From CAYJPV01 sp964547975 (lineage in GTDB: Bacteria; Acidobacteriota; Vicinamibacteria; Vicinamibacterales; JAKQTR01), in the NCBI GenBank assembly GCA_964547975.1, contig CAZJRM010000033.1, positions 1 to 31,719 of the forward strand: 31,719 nt of DNA, read 5' to 3'. Shown here piece after piece: positions 1 to 8,577 of this stretch. The translations under genes and the position numbers were made by a program. The notes beneath the pieces were generated by a model. It did no database searches, was not told the DNA's origin, and was given only the letters and a program-made list of their open reading frames with translations. How positions within the stretch are numbered: position 1 is the first letter of the stretch; every line of letters begins with the position of its first letter.

Positions 1-4
1 CACC

Positions 5-841
5 ATGCCGATTCGTCTCGTCGCCATCGACATCGACGGTACCCTGCTCGACTCGCGCGGACACGTGTCCGAACGCACGGTGGCGGCGCTTTCGTCCGCG
101 ATCGCCGCAGGCACGGAAATCGCCATCGCGACCGGCCGCCGCTACGACTTCGCCAGGCCCATCCTCGACCAGTTGCCCAGGCCGCTGACGGCCATCGTCA
201 GTAACGGGGCCGTGGTACGGGCGTCGGACGGCACGACGCCCATGCGCCGACCCCTTCCGCGCGCTGTGGCGGCGGGCGTCCTCGACACGACGCGACCGTG
301 GAGGGACGGCGCGGCGCTGGCGTTCGACCGTCCGCGCGAAGGCCAGGTCGTCTACGAACGGATCGACTGGGATCACCCGGTTCGGCGGATGTACGCGGAA
401 CGCAGCCGCGACTTCATCGCGGAAGTCAGTCCGCTCGAAGACGCTCTCGTCGAGGACCCGTTGCAGGTGATGTTCAACGGGTCGGTCGGCGAGATGCGGG
501 CGCTGGTGGCACACCTCGCGTCCCATGCGCTGTCGTCTCGATACAGCCTCGCCCCGACGGAGTATCCGGCCAGAGACTTCACCCTGGTGGACGTGCTGAC
601 CGTGGGGTGCACGAAGGGATCGACCATGGCGGCATGGGCGGCGCGGCAGGGGTACGCGCGCGACGAGGTGATGGCGCTCGGCGACAATCTCAACGATCTC
701 GAGATGCTCGAGGCCGCCGGCGTGCCCGTGGTGATGGGCAACGCGGTGCCGGAACTGCGCCGGCCGGAGTGGGCAGTCACCGGGACGAACGACGAAGACG
801 GGGTGGCCCAGGCCATCGACCGATGGGTCCTGGGCGGCTGA
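5..841 (+). CDS. HAD-superfamily (Cof-like) hydrolase
   Basis: A 278-residue cytosolic phosphatase of the Cof/YidA-type HAD subfamily, which hydrolyses small phosphorylated metabolites through an aspartyl-phosphate intermediate. All four HAD motifs are visible: motif I DIDGTLLD with nucleophile D9 and acid/base D11, motif II ATGRR around T43, a lysine near residue 206 (CTKGSTM), and motif IV GDNLND around D227 and D231. The middle of the protein would form the Cof-type C2 cap that sets substrate choice. Length is normal for the family. The ATG lies only four bases inside the window, so its ribosome-binding site cannot be judged and a start further upstream cannot be excluded. The next gene is 226 bases away and seems unrelated. 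The substrate is unknown. Confidence 0.9.
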   Translation: MPIRLVAIDIDGTLLDSRGHVSERTVAALSSAIAAGTEIAIATGRRYDFARPILDQLPRPLTAIVSNGAVVRASDGTTPMRRPLPRAVAAGVLDTTRPWRDGAALAFDRPREGQVVYERIDWDHPVRRMYAERSRDFIAEVSPLEDALVEDPLQVMFNGSVGEMRALVAHLASHALSSRYSLAPTEYPARDFTLVDVLTVGCTKGSTMAAWAARQGYARDEVMALGDNLNDLEMLEAAGVPVVMGNAVPELRRPEWAVTGTNDEDGVAQAIDRWVLGG

Positions 842-1067
842 TTCCGGGCCGGCAGACTCTGGCCCCTTCCTTGCAGTGCCTCGCCTCAGCAGTGGCCCGA
901 CGCCCGGGTTCCAGGCCCGGACGGCCGCGTTCTGCGCGGAATACCGGCGCGGATGACGGGAGATTCCCCGCGACCGGTGTCGGATTCGCGCCCGACGTCC
1001 GACTGACCGGACGGGCGGGTCGCGTCTCCGACCGTACGGCCCCGTGCCCAGGAAGGGGACACGCGTC

Positions 1068-2888
1068 ATGTTCAAGTGGTTCAACAACCTGCAACTCGCC
1101 ACACGGATCGTCGCCGTCACCGTCCTGATCCTGGTCGTCGTCGTGGCGGTCAACTACGTGGTGTTCGCCAGCGGTTACCGGACACGCGCGGAAGAGGCGT
1201 TTGTCGACAAGGCCAAAGCCTTCAGTGCCGTGGCGGACGAAGCCAAGAACCATACGAGCGCGCTCTATCAGAGCGGCGCCTTCGATGAGAAGACGCTGGC
1301 AGCCGAACTGCAGCGAGACCTCGCGGCCGGCAAGCGGGTGCAGGACACGCGGCTGTTCCCCACCATCCCGGTGGTCGCCGGCTGGACCGCGGCGCAGGAA
1401 GCCGCCAAACGCGAGGGGATTACCTTCCGCATCTCGTCGTTCGACTCGCGCAATCCGGACAACGAACCGGCCCCGGGTTCCTTCGACGAACAGCTGTTGC
1501 GCGATCTGACCGCCCAGGTGGACGCCGGCCACGCCGAGTACATCTCGCGGGTGAACCCGCAGGAGAACAACCTCCACTTCATGCGGGCCATCCGTCTGAC
1601 CGAGAACTGCCTGACCTGCCACGGCACACCCGGCAGTCAGTACGACCGCCTGGGCACGGGCAAGGATCTGACCGGGCACCAGATGGAAGGCTGGGCCGTC
1701 GGCAAGATGCACGGCAGCTATCACGTGGTGATGCCGCTCGCGCCCATCCGGTCGCAGGTGACGGGTTTCCTGACGAGCGGACTGCTCTGGTCCCTGCCCC
1801 TGGCGGCCCTCGCCATCGGGCTGTTCGTCTCGATCATCTTCACGACCATCCGGAGACCGGTGCAGGCCCTGACGGGCATCACGGCGCACATCGCCGCCGG
1901 CCGGCTGGCGGTGGACGTTCCGCAGAGCCTGAGCGGGCGTGCCGACGAGCTTGGGGCGCTCGCGCGCGGGATGACAACGTTGCGATCGTCGCTGATCAAC
2001 ACGTTGGAGGAAGTGACCAACGGAACCGGGACCCTCGTTGAAGCCGCGGACAGCATGACCGGGGTCTCGAGACGGCTGTCGGAAAAGGTGCGCCTCACCA
2101 CGGAACGCAGCAACTCCGTGGCGGCGGCCGCGGAAGAGGCCGGCGTGAATACCGCGTCGGTCGCGCAGGGCATGAACGACGCCACGGGCAACCTCGAGTC
2201 GGTGGCCAGCGCCACCGAAGAGATGAGCGCGACTGTGGCGGACATCTCGTCGCACGCGTCCAAGGCCCGCTCGGTCAGCGAGGAGGCCGGGGCCCAGGCG
2301 GACGCGGCCGCGTCGCTCATGATGCAGCTCGGGGCGGCCGCGCAGGAGATTGGCAAAGTCACCGAGACCATCACCAACATCTCGGACCAGACGAAACTGC
2401 TTGCCCTGAACGCGACGATTGAGGCGGCGCGGGCCGGTGCGGCGGGCAAGGGCTTTGCGGTCGTCGCCACGGAGATCAAGGAACTGGCGCGTCAGACGGC
2501 CACCGCCACCGAGGACATCCGCGCCAAGATCGTCGGCGTGCAGTCGTCGACGGGCAGCGCCATCGCCGAAATCGAGAAGATCTCCGGCGTCATCAAGGAC
2601 GTCGTCTCGATTGTGACCAGCATCGCCGCTGCCATCGAGGAACAGGCTGCGGTCACGCGCGACGTGGCAGGCAACGTGACGAGGGCCTCTGGCGCGGTTC
2701 GAGAAGCGAACGACCGCGTGACAGAGACCGCGACCGTCTCGTCGACGATCGCCCAGGACGTCGCGCAGATCAGCGACCAGAGCCAGGGCGTAGCAGACGA
2801 CAGTCGCCACATCGAGAGCGAGGCGCAGCGGCTGATCAGGCTCGCTGACGGCCTGAAGCGCCTGGTCGCGCGGTTCGAGCTGAAGTAG
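1068..2888 (+). CDS. Methyl-accepting chemotaxis protein with periplasmic c-haem-type sensor domain
   Basis: A 606-residue inner-membrane chemoreceptor. The N-terminal membrane segment is about residues 10-33. The periplasmic domain to about residue 232 carries a CLTCH haem c attachment motif (C181, C184, H185) and resembles the Tll0287-like (DUF3365) haem sensor domain. A second membrane segment at about 234-258 is followed by HAMP and a cytoplasmic signalling hairpin. The tip region, about 425-475, has the conserved ISDQTKLLALNATIEAARAG-type core that contacts CheA and CheW. The ATG at 1068 was chosen over an in-frame GTG at 1044 because GGAAGGGG (1051-1058) sits nine bases before it. Haem ligation suggests sensing of redox state or a gas such as O2 or NO (inference). 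The gene converges on ispG, 34 bases away. A related receptor with a different CxxCH domain lies at 16990. Confidence 0.93.
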   Translation: MFKWFNNLQLATRIVAVTVLILVVVVAVNYVVFASGYRTRAEEAFVDKAKAFSAVADEAKNHTSALYQSGAFDEKTLAAELQRDLAAGKRVQDTRLFPTIPVVAGWTAAQEAAKREGITFRISSFDSRNPDNEPAPGSFDEQLLRDLTAQVDAGHAEYISRVNPQENNLHFMRAIRLTENCLTCHGTPGSQYDRLGTGKDLTGHQMEGWAVGKMHGSYHVVMPLAPIRSQVTGFLTSGLLWSLPLAALAIGLFVSIIFTTIRRPVQALTGITAHIAAGRLAVDVPQSLSGRADELGALARGMTTLRSSLINTLEEVTNGTGTLVEAADSMTGVSRRLSEKVRLTTERSNSVAAAAEEAGVNTASVAQGMNDATGNLESVASATEEMSATVADISSHASKARSVSEEAGAQADAAASLMMQLGAAAQEIGKVTETITNISDQTKLLALNATIEAARAGAAGKGFAVVATEIKELARQTATATEDIRAKIVGVQSSTGSAIAEIEKISGVIKDVVSIVTSIAAAIEEQAAVTRDVAGNVTRASGAVREANDRVTETATVSSTIAQDVAQISDQSQGVADDSRHIESEAQRLIRLADGLKRLVARFELK

Positions 2889-2922
2889 CGGAAGACCGCG
2901 TCGGCGCGCGATCGCCGGCCGC

Positions 2923-4155
2923 CTAGGACGCAGGCTGGCGGCGCGCGTACCTCGTGGCGACGTAGTCGTCCACGAGCGCCCTGAACGCGCCAGCCAGCTC
3001 TTCGTACGACCCGCGCAAGGTCGTGTGGTGCTGCCCGTCGATGAACACCGGGCAGCTCGGTTCCTCGCCGGTGCCGGGCAGGCTGATGCCGATGTTCGCG
3101 GCCTTCGACTCGCCCGGCCCGTTGACGATGCAGCCCATGACGGCGAGGGTCATGGTTTCGACGCCGTCGTACTGCTGTTTCCACGTGGGCATCTGATCCC
3201 GGATGTAGCCCTGGATCCGCTCGGCGAGTTCCTGGAAGGTGGAACTCGTCGTCCGGCCGCAGCCCGGGCACGCGGTCACGCTCGGCGCGAACGACCGAAT
3301 CCCCAGCGCCTGGAGCAACTCGCAGCACGCGTAGATCTCTTCGCGGCGATCCCCTCCCGGCCGGGGTGTCAGCGAGATCCGGATCGTGTCGCCGATGCCT
3401 TCGTTGAGCAGCACGCCCATGGCTGACGCCGACCACACCAGTCCCTTCATTCCCATGCCCGCCTCGGTCAGCCCGAGGTGCAACGGCTGGTCGGTCTTCG
3501 CGGCGAGGTCGCGGTAGACGGCAATCAGGTCCTGCGGCTTGGACACCTTGCAGGAGATGATCACCTGGTCCTTCCGGAGGCCGTTCTCGAGGGCCAGCGC
3601 CGTCGATTCCAGCGCCGACTCGACCATGCACTGGTTGATGATGGCCTCGGACGTCAGTCCCAGCGACTGGTCCGTGTTCTCCTGCATCCGGCGCATGACC
3701 AGTTCCTGGTTCAGCGACCCGCCGTTGACGCCGATGCGCACCGGCTTGCCGTGGTCGACGGCGACCTTGCAGATGGTCGCGAACTGCTCGTCGCGGCGTC
3801 TGCCGGTGCCGACGTTTCCGGGGTTGATTCGGTACTTGTCGAGCGCGTCGGCGCATTTCGGATACCGGGTGAGCAGCAGGTGGCCGTTGTAGTGGAAATC
3901 GCCGATGAGCGGCGCGGAGCAACCGGCGAGCAGGAGGCGCTTCTTGATCGACGGCACGGCCTCGGCTGCTTCCGGGAGGTTGACCGTCACACGCAGCAGC
4001 TCGGAGCCGGCCTGCCAGAGTTCCAGGCATTGCCGGACCGTCGACTCGACGTCGACCGTGTCGGTGTTGCACATCGACTGGACGACGACGGGAGCCCCGC
4101 CTCCGACCTGAACGGCGCCGACCCGGACCCCGACAGTTGCGTGACGTGTGCGCAT
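2923..4155 (-). CDS. ispG: 4-hydroxy-3-methylbut-2-en-1-yl diphosphate synthase (flavodoxin)
   Basis: IspG/GcpE, 410 residues, the seventh enzyme of the MEP isoprenoid pathway. It converts 2-C-methylerythritol 2,4-cyclodiphosphate to HMBPP by reductive dehydroxylation using a [4Fe-4S] cluster. The N-terminal TIM-barrel part contains VGAVQVGGGAPVVVQSM (residues 12-28) and the C-terminal ferredoxin-like domain carries the cluster ligands C296 and C299 (TACPGCGRT), C342 (MGCIVNGPGE) and E349. Length fits the two-domain bacterial form. The start is the ATG at 4155: six bases upstream lies TATGAT and there is no Shine-Dalgarno sequence, which suggests a leaderless transcript. The reading frame stays open upstream into low-complexity repeat and the N gap, but that part does not look coding. 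The gene is single and its 5' side abuts a long heptamer array. Confidence 0.96.
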   Translation of the reverse strand: MRTRHATVGVRVGAVQVGGGAPVVVQSMCNTDTVDVESTVRQCLELWQAGSELLRVTVNLPEAAEAVPSIKKRLLLAGCSAPLIGDFHYNGHLLLTRYPKCADALDKYRINPGNVGTGRRRDEQFATICKVAVDHGKPVRIGVNGGSLNQELVMRRMQENTDQSLGLTSEAIINQCMVESALESTALALENGLRKDQVIISCKVSKPQDLIAVYRDLAAKTDQPLHLGLTEAGMGMKGLVWSASAMGVLLNEGIGDTIRISLTPRPGGDRREEIYACCELLQALGIRSFAPSVTACPGCGRTTSSTFQELAERIQGYIRDQMPTWKQQYDGVETMTLAVMGCIVNGPGESKAANIGISLPGTGEEPSCPVFIDGQHHTTLRGSYEELAGAFRALVDDYVATRYARRQPAS

Positions 4156-4161
4156 GCTCTG

Positions 4162-4167
4162 ATCATA
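4162..4167 (-). promoter_or_regulatory. -10 box TATGAT of ispG, leaderless layout
   Basis: On the minus strand TATGAT ends exactly six bases before the ispG ATG, so transcription would begin at or next to the start codon. No Shine-Dalgarno sequence is present. No clear -35 is seen; that region is occupied by the heptamer array beginning at 4170. One of several matching sites in the window. Confidence 0.6.
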
Positions 4168-4169
4168 GC

Positions 4170-4281
4170 GTGGGACGTGCGGCGTGGGGCATGGGACGTG
4201 CGGCGTGGGGCATGGGACATGGGGCGTGGGGCATGGGACGTGCGGCGTGGGGCGTGGGACATGGGGCGTGGGGCATGGGAT
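4170..4281 (+). repeat. Class A heptamer array, 16 units of RTGSGRC
   Basis: Sixteen 7-base units lie in strict register with variants GTGGGAC, GTGCGGC, GTGGGGC, ATGGGAC and ATGGGGC; the last reads ATGGGAT. Differences are almost only at positions 1, 4 and 6, as in a diverging tandem array. The array begins three bases beyond the ispG -10 box. Confidence 0.92.
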
Positions 4282-4314
4282 TGGGGCGTGGCTGGCGTAG
4301 CGCCGGGCTTCAGC

Positions 4315-4414
4315 NNNNNNNNNNNNNNNNNNNNNNNNNNNNNNNNNNNNNNNNNNNNNNNNNNNNNNNNNNNNNNNNNNNNNNNNNNNNNNNNNNNNNN
4401 NNNNNNNNNNNNNN
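4315..4414. other. Assembly gap of 100 N with identical 55-base flanks
   Basis: A run of exactly 100 N. The 55 bases just before it (4260-4314) are identical to the 55 bases just after it (4415-4469). Such end overlap is what unresolved de Bruijn graph contigs with a 55-base k-mer would leave. The true sequence may lack both the gap and one copy, or may hold a longer repeat tract. Confidence 0.95.
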
Positions 4415-4456
4415 CATGGGGCGTGGGGCATGGGATTGGGGCGTGGCTGGCGTAGC

Positions 4457-4474
4457 GCCGGGCTTCAGCCCGGC
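4457..4474. repeat. REP-like palindrome 1 of composite repeat copy 1
   Basis: An 8-base perfect stem GCCGGGCT/AGCCCGGC with a TC centre, preceded by CGTAGC. It lies in the core of the composite element and partly in the 55-base duplicated flank. It could form a hairpin in RNA or DNA. Confidence 0.75.
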
Positions 4475-4484
4475 CCGTCGTGGC

Positions 4485-4503
4485 GCAGGGCTTCCAGCCC
4501 TGC
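4485..4503. repeat. REP-like palindrome 2 of composite repeat copy 1
   Basis: An 8-base stem GCAGGGCT/AGCCCTGC with a TCC loop, preceded by CGTGGC. Nearly the same hairpin occurs in copy 2 at 14451-14468 in inverted orientation, with similar flanking sequence. Confidence 0.75.
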
Positions 4504-4530
4504 GGGAAATGAATGCGGCGTGACGCCGCC

Positions 4531-4579
4531 GGGAGCCGGGAGCCGAGAGCCGGGAGCCGGGAGCCGAGAGCCGAGAGCC
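4531..4579 (+). repeat. Class B heptamer array, 7 units of GRGAGCC
   Basis: Seven units in register (GGGAGCC or GAGAGCC) end immediately before AGGAGG (4580-4585), the ribosome-binding site of the quinone oxidoreductase gene. The complement reads GGCTCYC, the same family as the GGCTCGC arrays at 14381, 25636 and 29578. Confidence 0.9.
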
Positions 4580-4590
4580 AGGAGGATGCC

Positions 4591-5565
4591 ATGAAAACGA
4601 TTCGTGTCCATGAGACGGGTGGGCCCGAGGTGCTGCGATACGAGGATGCGCCTGAACCCGTGCCGGGCCCCGGACAGGTCCTGGTGCGGATTCACGCGGC
4701 CGGCGTGAACCCCGTCGACACCTACATCCGTGCCGGAGCACCCGGGCGTTCGCCTGCGCTGCCCTACACGCCGGGGTCCGACGGCGCCGGCGTGGTGGAA
4801 GCGTTGGGTGACGGAGTCGCGTATGTCGCGGTGGGCGACCGCGTCTATCTGGCGGGAACGGTGGCCGGTCCGTACGCCGGCACGTATGCGGAGAAGGCCG
4901 TGTGCGACGCGTCGCATCTCTATCGGCTCCCCGCTCGTGTGTCGTTTGCCCAGGGCGCGGCCGTGAACGTGCCGTATGCCACAGCCTATCGGGCGTTGTT
5001 CGATCGCGCGGACGCGAAGCCGGGCGAGACCGTGCTCGTGCACGGCGGGAGCGGAGGCGTCGGCATCGGGTCGATTCAACTTGCGCGGGCGGCCGGGATG
5101 CGGGTCTTCGCCACCGCCGGCACGGCGCGGGGGCAGGCCTTGGTGCTCGAACAGGGCGCGCATGCCGTATTCGACCACACGGCGCCCGACTACCTGTCGG
5201 CGATCCTGCGTGCCACGGAGGGCCGGGGCGTCGATGTCGTCATCGAGATGCTGGCGAACGTGAATCTCGACAAGGACCTGGGCCTGCTGGCGCCGCGCGG
5301 CCGCGTCGTCGTGGTGGGCAACCGGGGGCGTGTGGAAATCGATGCGCGGCAGACCATGGGGCGGGACGCGGCGATCCTGGGCATGACGCTGATGAACGCC
5401 ACGCCGCAGGACCGCGTGCGTATCCATGCCGCGCTCGTGGCCGGTCTGGAGAACGGGACGCTGCGCCCGGTCGTGGGCCGCGAGTTACCGCTGTCGGCCG
5501 CCGCCGAGGCCCACGTGGCAGTCATCGAATCACGCGCCTACGGCAAGATCGTGCTCGTGCCCTGA
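4591..5565 (+). CDS. NADPH:quinone reductase, zinc-free MDR (zeta-crystallin/QOR) family
   Basis: A 324-residue cytosolic medium-chain dehydrogenase/reductase of the quinone oxidoreductase type, which passes electrons from NADPH to quinones or similar enones. The N-terminal GroES-like domain has AAGVNPVDTYIRAG (about 37-50) and GSDGAGVVE. The Rossmann domain has the glycine-rich loop HGGSGGVG (151-158). The cysteines that bind catalytic or structural zinc in alcohol dehydrogenases are absent, as expected for QOR. The ATG at 4591 is fixed by AGGAGG at 4580-4585, five bases upstream. This Shine-Dalgarno sequence sits directly against the class B array, so changes in unit number would move upstream elements without moving the ribosome site. 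The gene stands alone, divergent from ispG and convergent with the M14 peptidase gene. Confidence 0.9.
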   Translation: MKTIRVHETGGPEVLRYEDAPEPVPGPGQVLVRIHAAGVNPVDTYIRAGAPGRSPALPYTPGSDGAGVVEALGDGVAYVAVGDRVYLAGTVAGPYAGTYAEKAVCDASHLYRLPARVSFAQGAAVNVPYATAYRALFDRADAKPGETVLVHGGSGGVGIGSIQLARAAGMRVFATAGTARGQALVLEQGAHAVFDHTAPDYLSAILRATEGRGVDVVIEMLANVNLDKDLGLLAPRGRVVVVGNRGRVEIDARQTMGRDAAILGMTLMNATPQDRVRIHAALVAGLENGTLRPVVGRELPLSAAAEAHVAVIESRAYGKIVLVP

Positions 5566-5568
5566 GTG

Positions 5569-5724
5569 CCCGAGGGTCAGGCCCCTTTTCTCATTTTCGT
5601 CTCATTTTGCTGTTTGTTCGCCTCTTCGAGGGCGCGGGTGGAGCAGAAGCCGCCCCGGCCCGGCCTGGAAGGCCGGTCGGGGCGATCTTGCGACGGAAGT
5701 GAGAAAAGGGGCCTGACCCTCGGG
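5569..5724. repeat. MITE-like element with perfect 25-base terminal inverted repeats
   Basis: Bases 5569-5593 and 5700-5724 are exact inverted copies (25 of 25). Each includes GGGTCAGGCCCC or its complement next to a TTTTCTCA or TGAGAAAA block. They bracket 106 bases with no plausible gene and an internal GGCCTGGAAGGCC hairpin. The element begins three bases after the qor stop and ends ten bases before the stop of the convergent M14 gene. CCTCGGGTT at the right end is repeated again over the M14 stop region. It could act as a two-way terminator. Origin as a MITE or REP-derived sequence is inference; no target-site duplication is clear. Confidence 0.8.
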
Positions 5725-5734
5725 TTCCCTCGGG

Positions 5735-8530
5735 TTACTGACGGGGACGGGCGAAGTGGATCCCGTTGAACAGCAGCTTGTAGGTGCCGTGCGGCTGGGC
5801 ACGGAAGGCGATCTCCGGCGCGTACAGGAACACGTGGCCCTTCCCCATCGCCGCATCCACCACGGCCACCGAGCCCTCGAGGTACGCCTGGCCCCACGCC
5901 CAGCCGCTGCGCAGCGGCTTCGCGCTGTCGAACCACGCGACGGGCTTCACGCCCTTCAGCGCGGCATCCGGCCCGAGCCGGAACGCCGGGCTGCTCTCGA
6001 AGAACACATCCGCCTTCGGCGGCATGCCCCACGCCAGCGGATGCGCCGTGTCGAGCGCCGCCTGCAGCACCGAGCCTGGGATGTAGAACTTGTCGCTGGG
6101 CAACGGGCGCTCTTCACCTCGGGCCGTCCGCTCGACGAGGGCGCTGGCCACTGGCAGGCCGAGGTGTTTCGCGACGGCCGTCGAACTGCCAATCGCCAGC
6201 AACAGTCCGCCCTCTTCCACGAACTGCTTCAGCTGCGGAACGGTCTTCGACACGGTGATGCTGCCGAGCTGTCCCCGGTACTCCGCCGGCAGGTCTTCGC
6301 CACGCGGCTGTCCGCCCATGAACGGATCGGGCCCCGTGGTCTCGCGTTCGGGAATCGCACCATCCACGAACACGAGCACGTCGTACTTGGCCGCCAACCC
6401 GCCCGCGTCCAGCGTCTGCGGGTACACCAGTTCGAACGGGAACTCGAACTGCTCGAGAATGAGACGGGTCCACCCGGACGGCATCGACCCGCCGTATCGG
6501 TCCCACAGACCGACCCGCACCGGACGCATCTTCGTCGCCCCGGCCGGCGGTCTGGCCGCCGTCGCTTCGAACGACACCCCGATCTCGTCGGCCATCCTCT
6601 TCACCGCTGCCGCCGTCGACGGCCTGGCGGCCACATAGAACGTGCCCGCCCCCCACGTCGTCGCCCCCACCGCCAGCGGGGCCGTGATGCGGTACACGTC
6701 TTCTTTCGCCGCCAGCAACCGGTTCACGGCCCTGAACGCGTCGTTGACCTGGCCGCTCAGCAGGTAACCCGCCGCCTTCTTTCCCTTGACGGCCACGACC
6801 GGCCCAGGCGCCGGACTGACCACTTCGCGGACGACTTCGAACGGGCCGTCGAAGGCCTCGAGCACCCGGTCGAACTTCACCCCCATGGTGAAGGCGAGAG
6901 TCCAGCCGGCGCTGTCGTAGGGCGGTCGCGGCGGCCCGCCCGGATACGCGAAGTCGTCCGGATGGTCCTGCGGCTCGAACATGTCCATCACGTGCGGACG
7001 GAACGCCTGGGCCGCTTTCACCACGTAGGACCCGGCGGGATACGACTGCCCGGCGACCGTGAAGGCTGCCGTCGCCCGGTGCACGGTCACGCCATTCTTG
7101 AGGAGCGTGTTGACGAACTTCGTGGCGGTCAGGAAGTCCGGCTGGTCGGCCGTCAGGACGTAACCGCGCGGGTCGCGGGCCGCCGGCGTCTGCAACTGCT
7201 CGAGGTACTTCGTCGGCACCGTGCCACCCCGCCCACCGCCGGCGCCGCCACGCCCGGCCGCCTGCGGCTGGGCCGGCCGTTCCTTCTCGACTTGCGCCAT
7301 CAGCGCCTCGATCCGGCGCGGCGTGAAGGTCCACGTGTCGCGGCTGCCCTTGGCGATCGCGTTACGCCCCATCTGGTAGATGTTGAACAGCAACGTGTCC
7401 CGGTAACGCGACGCGATGTCGATGACCGCCTTGTTGGCCGACACTTCGTAGTCGATCGACTGCCGGAGGTGCCACTTCTGCGGCAGGATGGGGAACGGGT
7501 AATCGCCCGACGGCAGCAGCTTCGTCGGCACGAGCGGGATCTCCATCGGCGTCGGACTGCCGATGATCTCGGTCAGCAGCCCGATGATGTTGTGGAAGTA
7601 CGCCGTCGTCCGCAAACCGCCGTTCCACCAGGTCGAGTAGGACGCCCCCGACCGCATCGTGCTGCCGGGCTTCCCTTCCCCCACGAAGCGGCTGTGCATC
7701 GCCGTGCCCACGGCCTCCACGCCGAGCGGAATCAGCGGATCGTAGTGATAGTTGAACGGGTCGCGGAACGGCGGCATGAAGACCACCGTACCGACCGGCC
7801 CGGTCTGGTGGTGGTTGTAGAGGATCTGCGGGAACCACTCGCGGTAGAGCACGCGGTGCATGTTCTCCGTTTCCGGGAGGTTCACCATGTAGGAATCGCG
7901 GTTGTTGTCGTGGCCCGCGTACTTCTCGTAGAGCCGCGGCAAGCCGGACATCGACCGTTTCGCCGGATCGGGATTGCGCATGTACCAACCCGACACCAGG
8001 TCCATCCCGTCCGGATTGGCCGGCACGCACAACACGATCACGTCGTTCAGGAATCGGACGGTTTCGGCATCAACGCCGCTGACGAGCTGGTACGCCGTCT
8101 CGATCAACTGCTGCGCGCCGACCACTTCCGTCGCGTGCAGTCCGCCGTCGATCCACACGACGGCTTTCCCTTCCGCCGCCAGCGCGCGCGCCTCGCTGTC
8201 GCTGAGGCCCTCGGCCAGCGCCAGCCGCCGCGCGATCTCCTTGTAGCGGCCGAGCTTCTGGTGATTCTCCGGCGACGTGATGATCGCCATCACCTGCGGC
8301 CGTCCTTCGGCGGTCTTGCCCATGTCGACGAGCGTCATCCGGTCGGACTCGGCGTCGATCTTCTGCCAGTAGGCGAGCATCTGGCTGTAGGTCGCGAGGA
8401 AGTAGTCGTCACCGACATTCGCGCCAAGAAACGCCTTCGGCGTCGTCACGCGCACCTGGGCGGCGGCAGGCCAGGCGATCAGGCACAGCAGGAGCGTGAC
8501 AGAGAGCCGGCGCAGACATATGCGAACCAT
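5735..8530 (-). CDS. Secreted M14-family zinc carboxypeptidase with C-terminal GATase1-like region
   Basis: A 931-residue exported metallopeptidase. Residues 1-24 form a signal peptide (hydrophobic core then AAAQ). The M14 fold follows: zinc ligands H132 and E135 in GGLHATE, third ligand in YNHHQTG (H240 or H241), substrate-carboxylate binding N210-R211 in HDNNRDSY, and a likely catalytic glutamate in LLTEIIG (E321). The C-terminal third includes a flavodoxin/GATase1-like stretch (YDVLVFVDGA to FVEEGGLLLAIGSS). Large M14 proteins of this shape are common in Acidobacteriota and Bacteroidota and probably digest peptides outside the inner membrane. The ATG at 8530 has GGAGG five bases upstream (8536-8540). 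It is divergently transcribed from the cytochrome operon. Confidence 0.92.
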   Translation of the reverse strand: MVRICLRRLSVTLLLCLIAWPAAAQVRVTTPKAFLGANVGDDYFLATYSQMLAYWQKIDAESDRMTLVDMGKTAEGRPQVMAIITSPENHQKLGRYKEIARRLALAEGLSDSEARALAAEGKAVVWIDGGLHATEVVGAQQLIETAYQLVSGVDAETVRFLNDVIVLCVPANPDGMDLVSGWYMRNPDPAKRSMSGLPRLYEKYAGHDNNRDSYMVNLPETENMHRVLYREWFPQILYNHHQTGPVGTVVFMPPFRDPFNYHYDPLIPLGVEAVGTAMHSRFVGEGKPGSTMRSGASYSTWWNGGLRTTAYFHNIIGLLTEIIGSPTPMEIPLVPTKLLPSGDYPFPILPQKWHLRQSIDYEVSANKAVIDIASRYRDTLLFNIYQMGRNAIAKGSRDTWTFTPRRIEALMAQVEKERPAQPQAAGRGGAGGGRGGTVPTKYLEQLQTPAARDPRGYVLTADQPDFLTATKFVNTLLKNGVTVHRATAAFTVAGQSYPAGSYVVKAAQAFRPHVMDMFEPQDHPDDFAYPGGPPRPPYDSAGWTLAFTMGVKFDRVLEAFDGPFEVVREVVSPAPGPVVAVKGKKAAGYLLSGQVNDAFRAVNRLLAAKEDVYRITAPLAVGATTWGAGTFYVAARPSTAAAVKRMADEIGVSFEATAARPPAGATKMRPVRVGLWDRYGGSMPSGWTRLILEQFEFPFELVYPQTLDAGGLAAKYDVLVFVDGAIPERETTGPDPFMGGQPRGEDLPAEYRGQLGSITVSKTVPQLKQFVEEGGLLLAIGSSTAVAKHLGLPVASALVERTARGEERPLPSDKFYIPGSVLQAALDTAHPLAWGMPPKADVFFESSPAFRLGPDAALKGVKPVAWFDSAKPLRSGWAWGQAYLEGSVAVVDAAMGKGHVFLYAPEIAFRAQPHGTYKLLFNGIHFARPRQ

Positions 8531-8577
8531 CGATGCCTCCGTGGGACTGGGGACCGGGATGCGGGCAAACCGCGCGT

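Larger units (their letters stand above)
4170..4579 (+). repeat. Composite repeat element, copy 1 (heptamers A, palindromic core, heptamers B)
   Basis: This 435-base spacer (4156-4590) between divergent ispG and qor holds no gene. Going right it contains class A heptamers of consensus RTGSGRC (4170-4281), the phrase GTGGCTGGCGTAGCGC, a palindromic core, an N gap with a duplicated flank, a second palindrome, AATGAA followed closely by GCGGCGTGAC, and class B heptamers GRGAGCC (4531-4579). Copy 2 at 14381-14509, inverted, has the same order of parts. No coding capacity or transposase is present, so the element is non-autonomous or a product of local repeat expansion. Open frames across it encode only Gly/Ala/Trp/His/Met low-complexity sequence. 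Confidence 0.8.

Noticed and set aside
842..1067. Riboswitch or small RNA in the 226-base spacer before the first chemoreceptor
   Set aside because: No recognisable aptamer core or terminator; only GC-rich sequence, a short CCGGGTTCCAGGCCCGG repeat and the ribosome site.
4137..4523. Apparent small proteins rich in Gly, Trp, His and Met around the N gap
   Set aside because: They only translate the heptamer arrays and run through N bases.
4170..4579. CRISPR-like array
   Set aside because: Repeat units are 7 bases with no unique spacers, and no cas genes are present.
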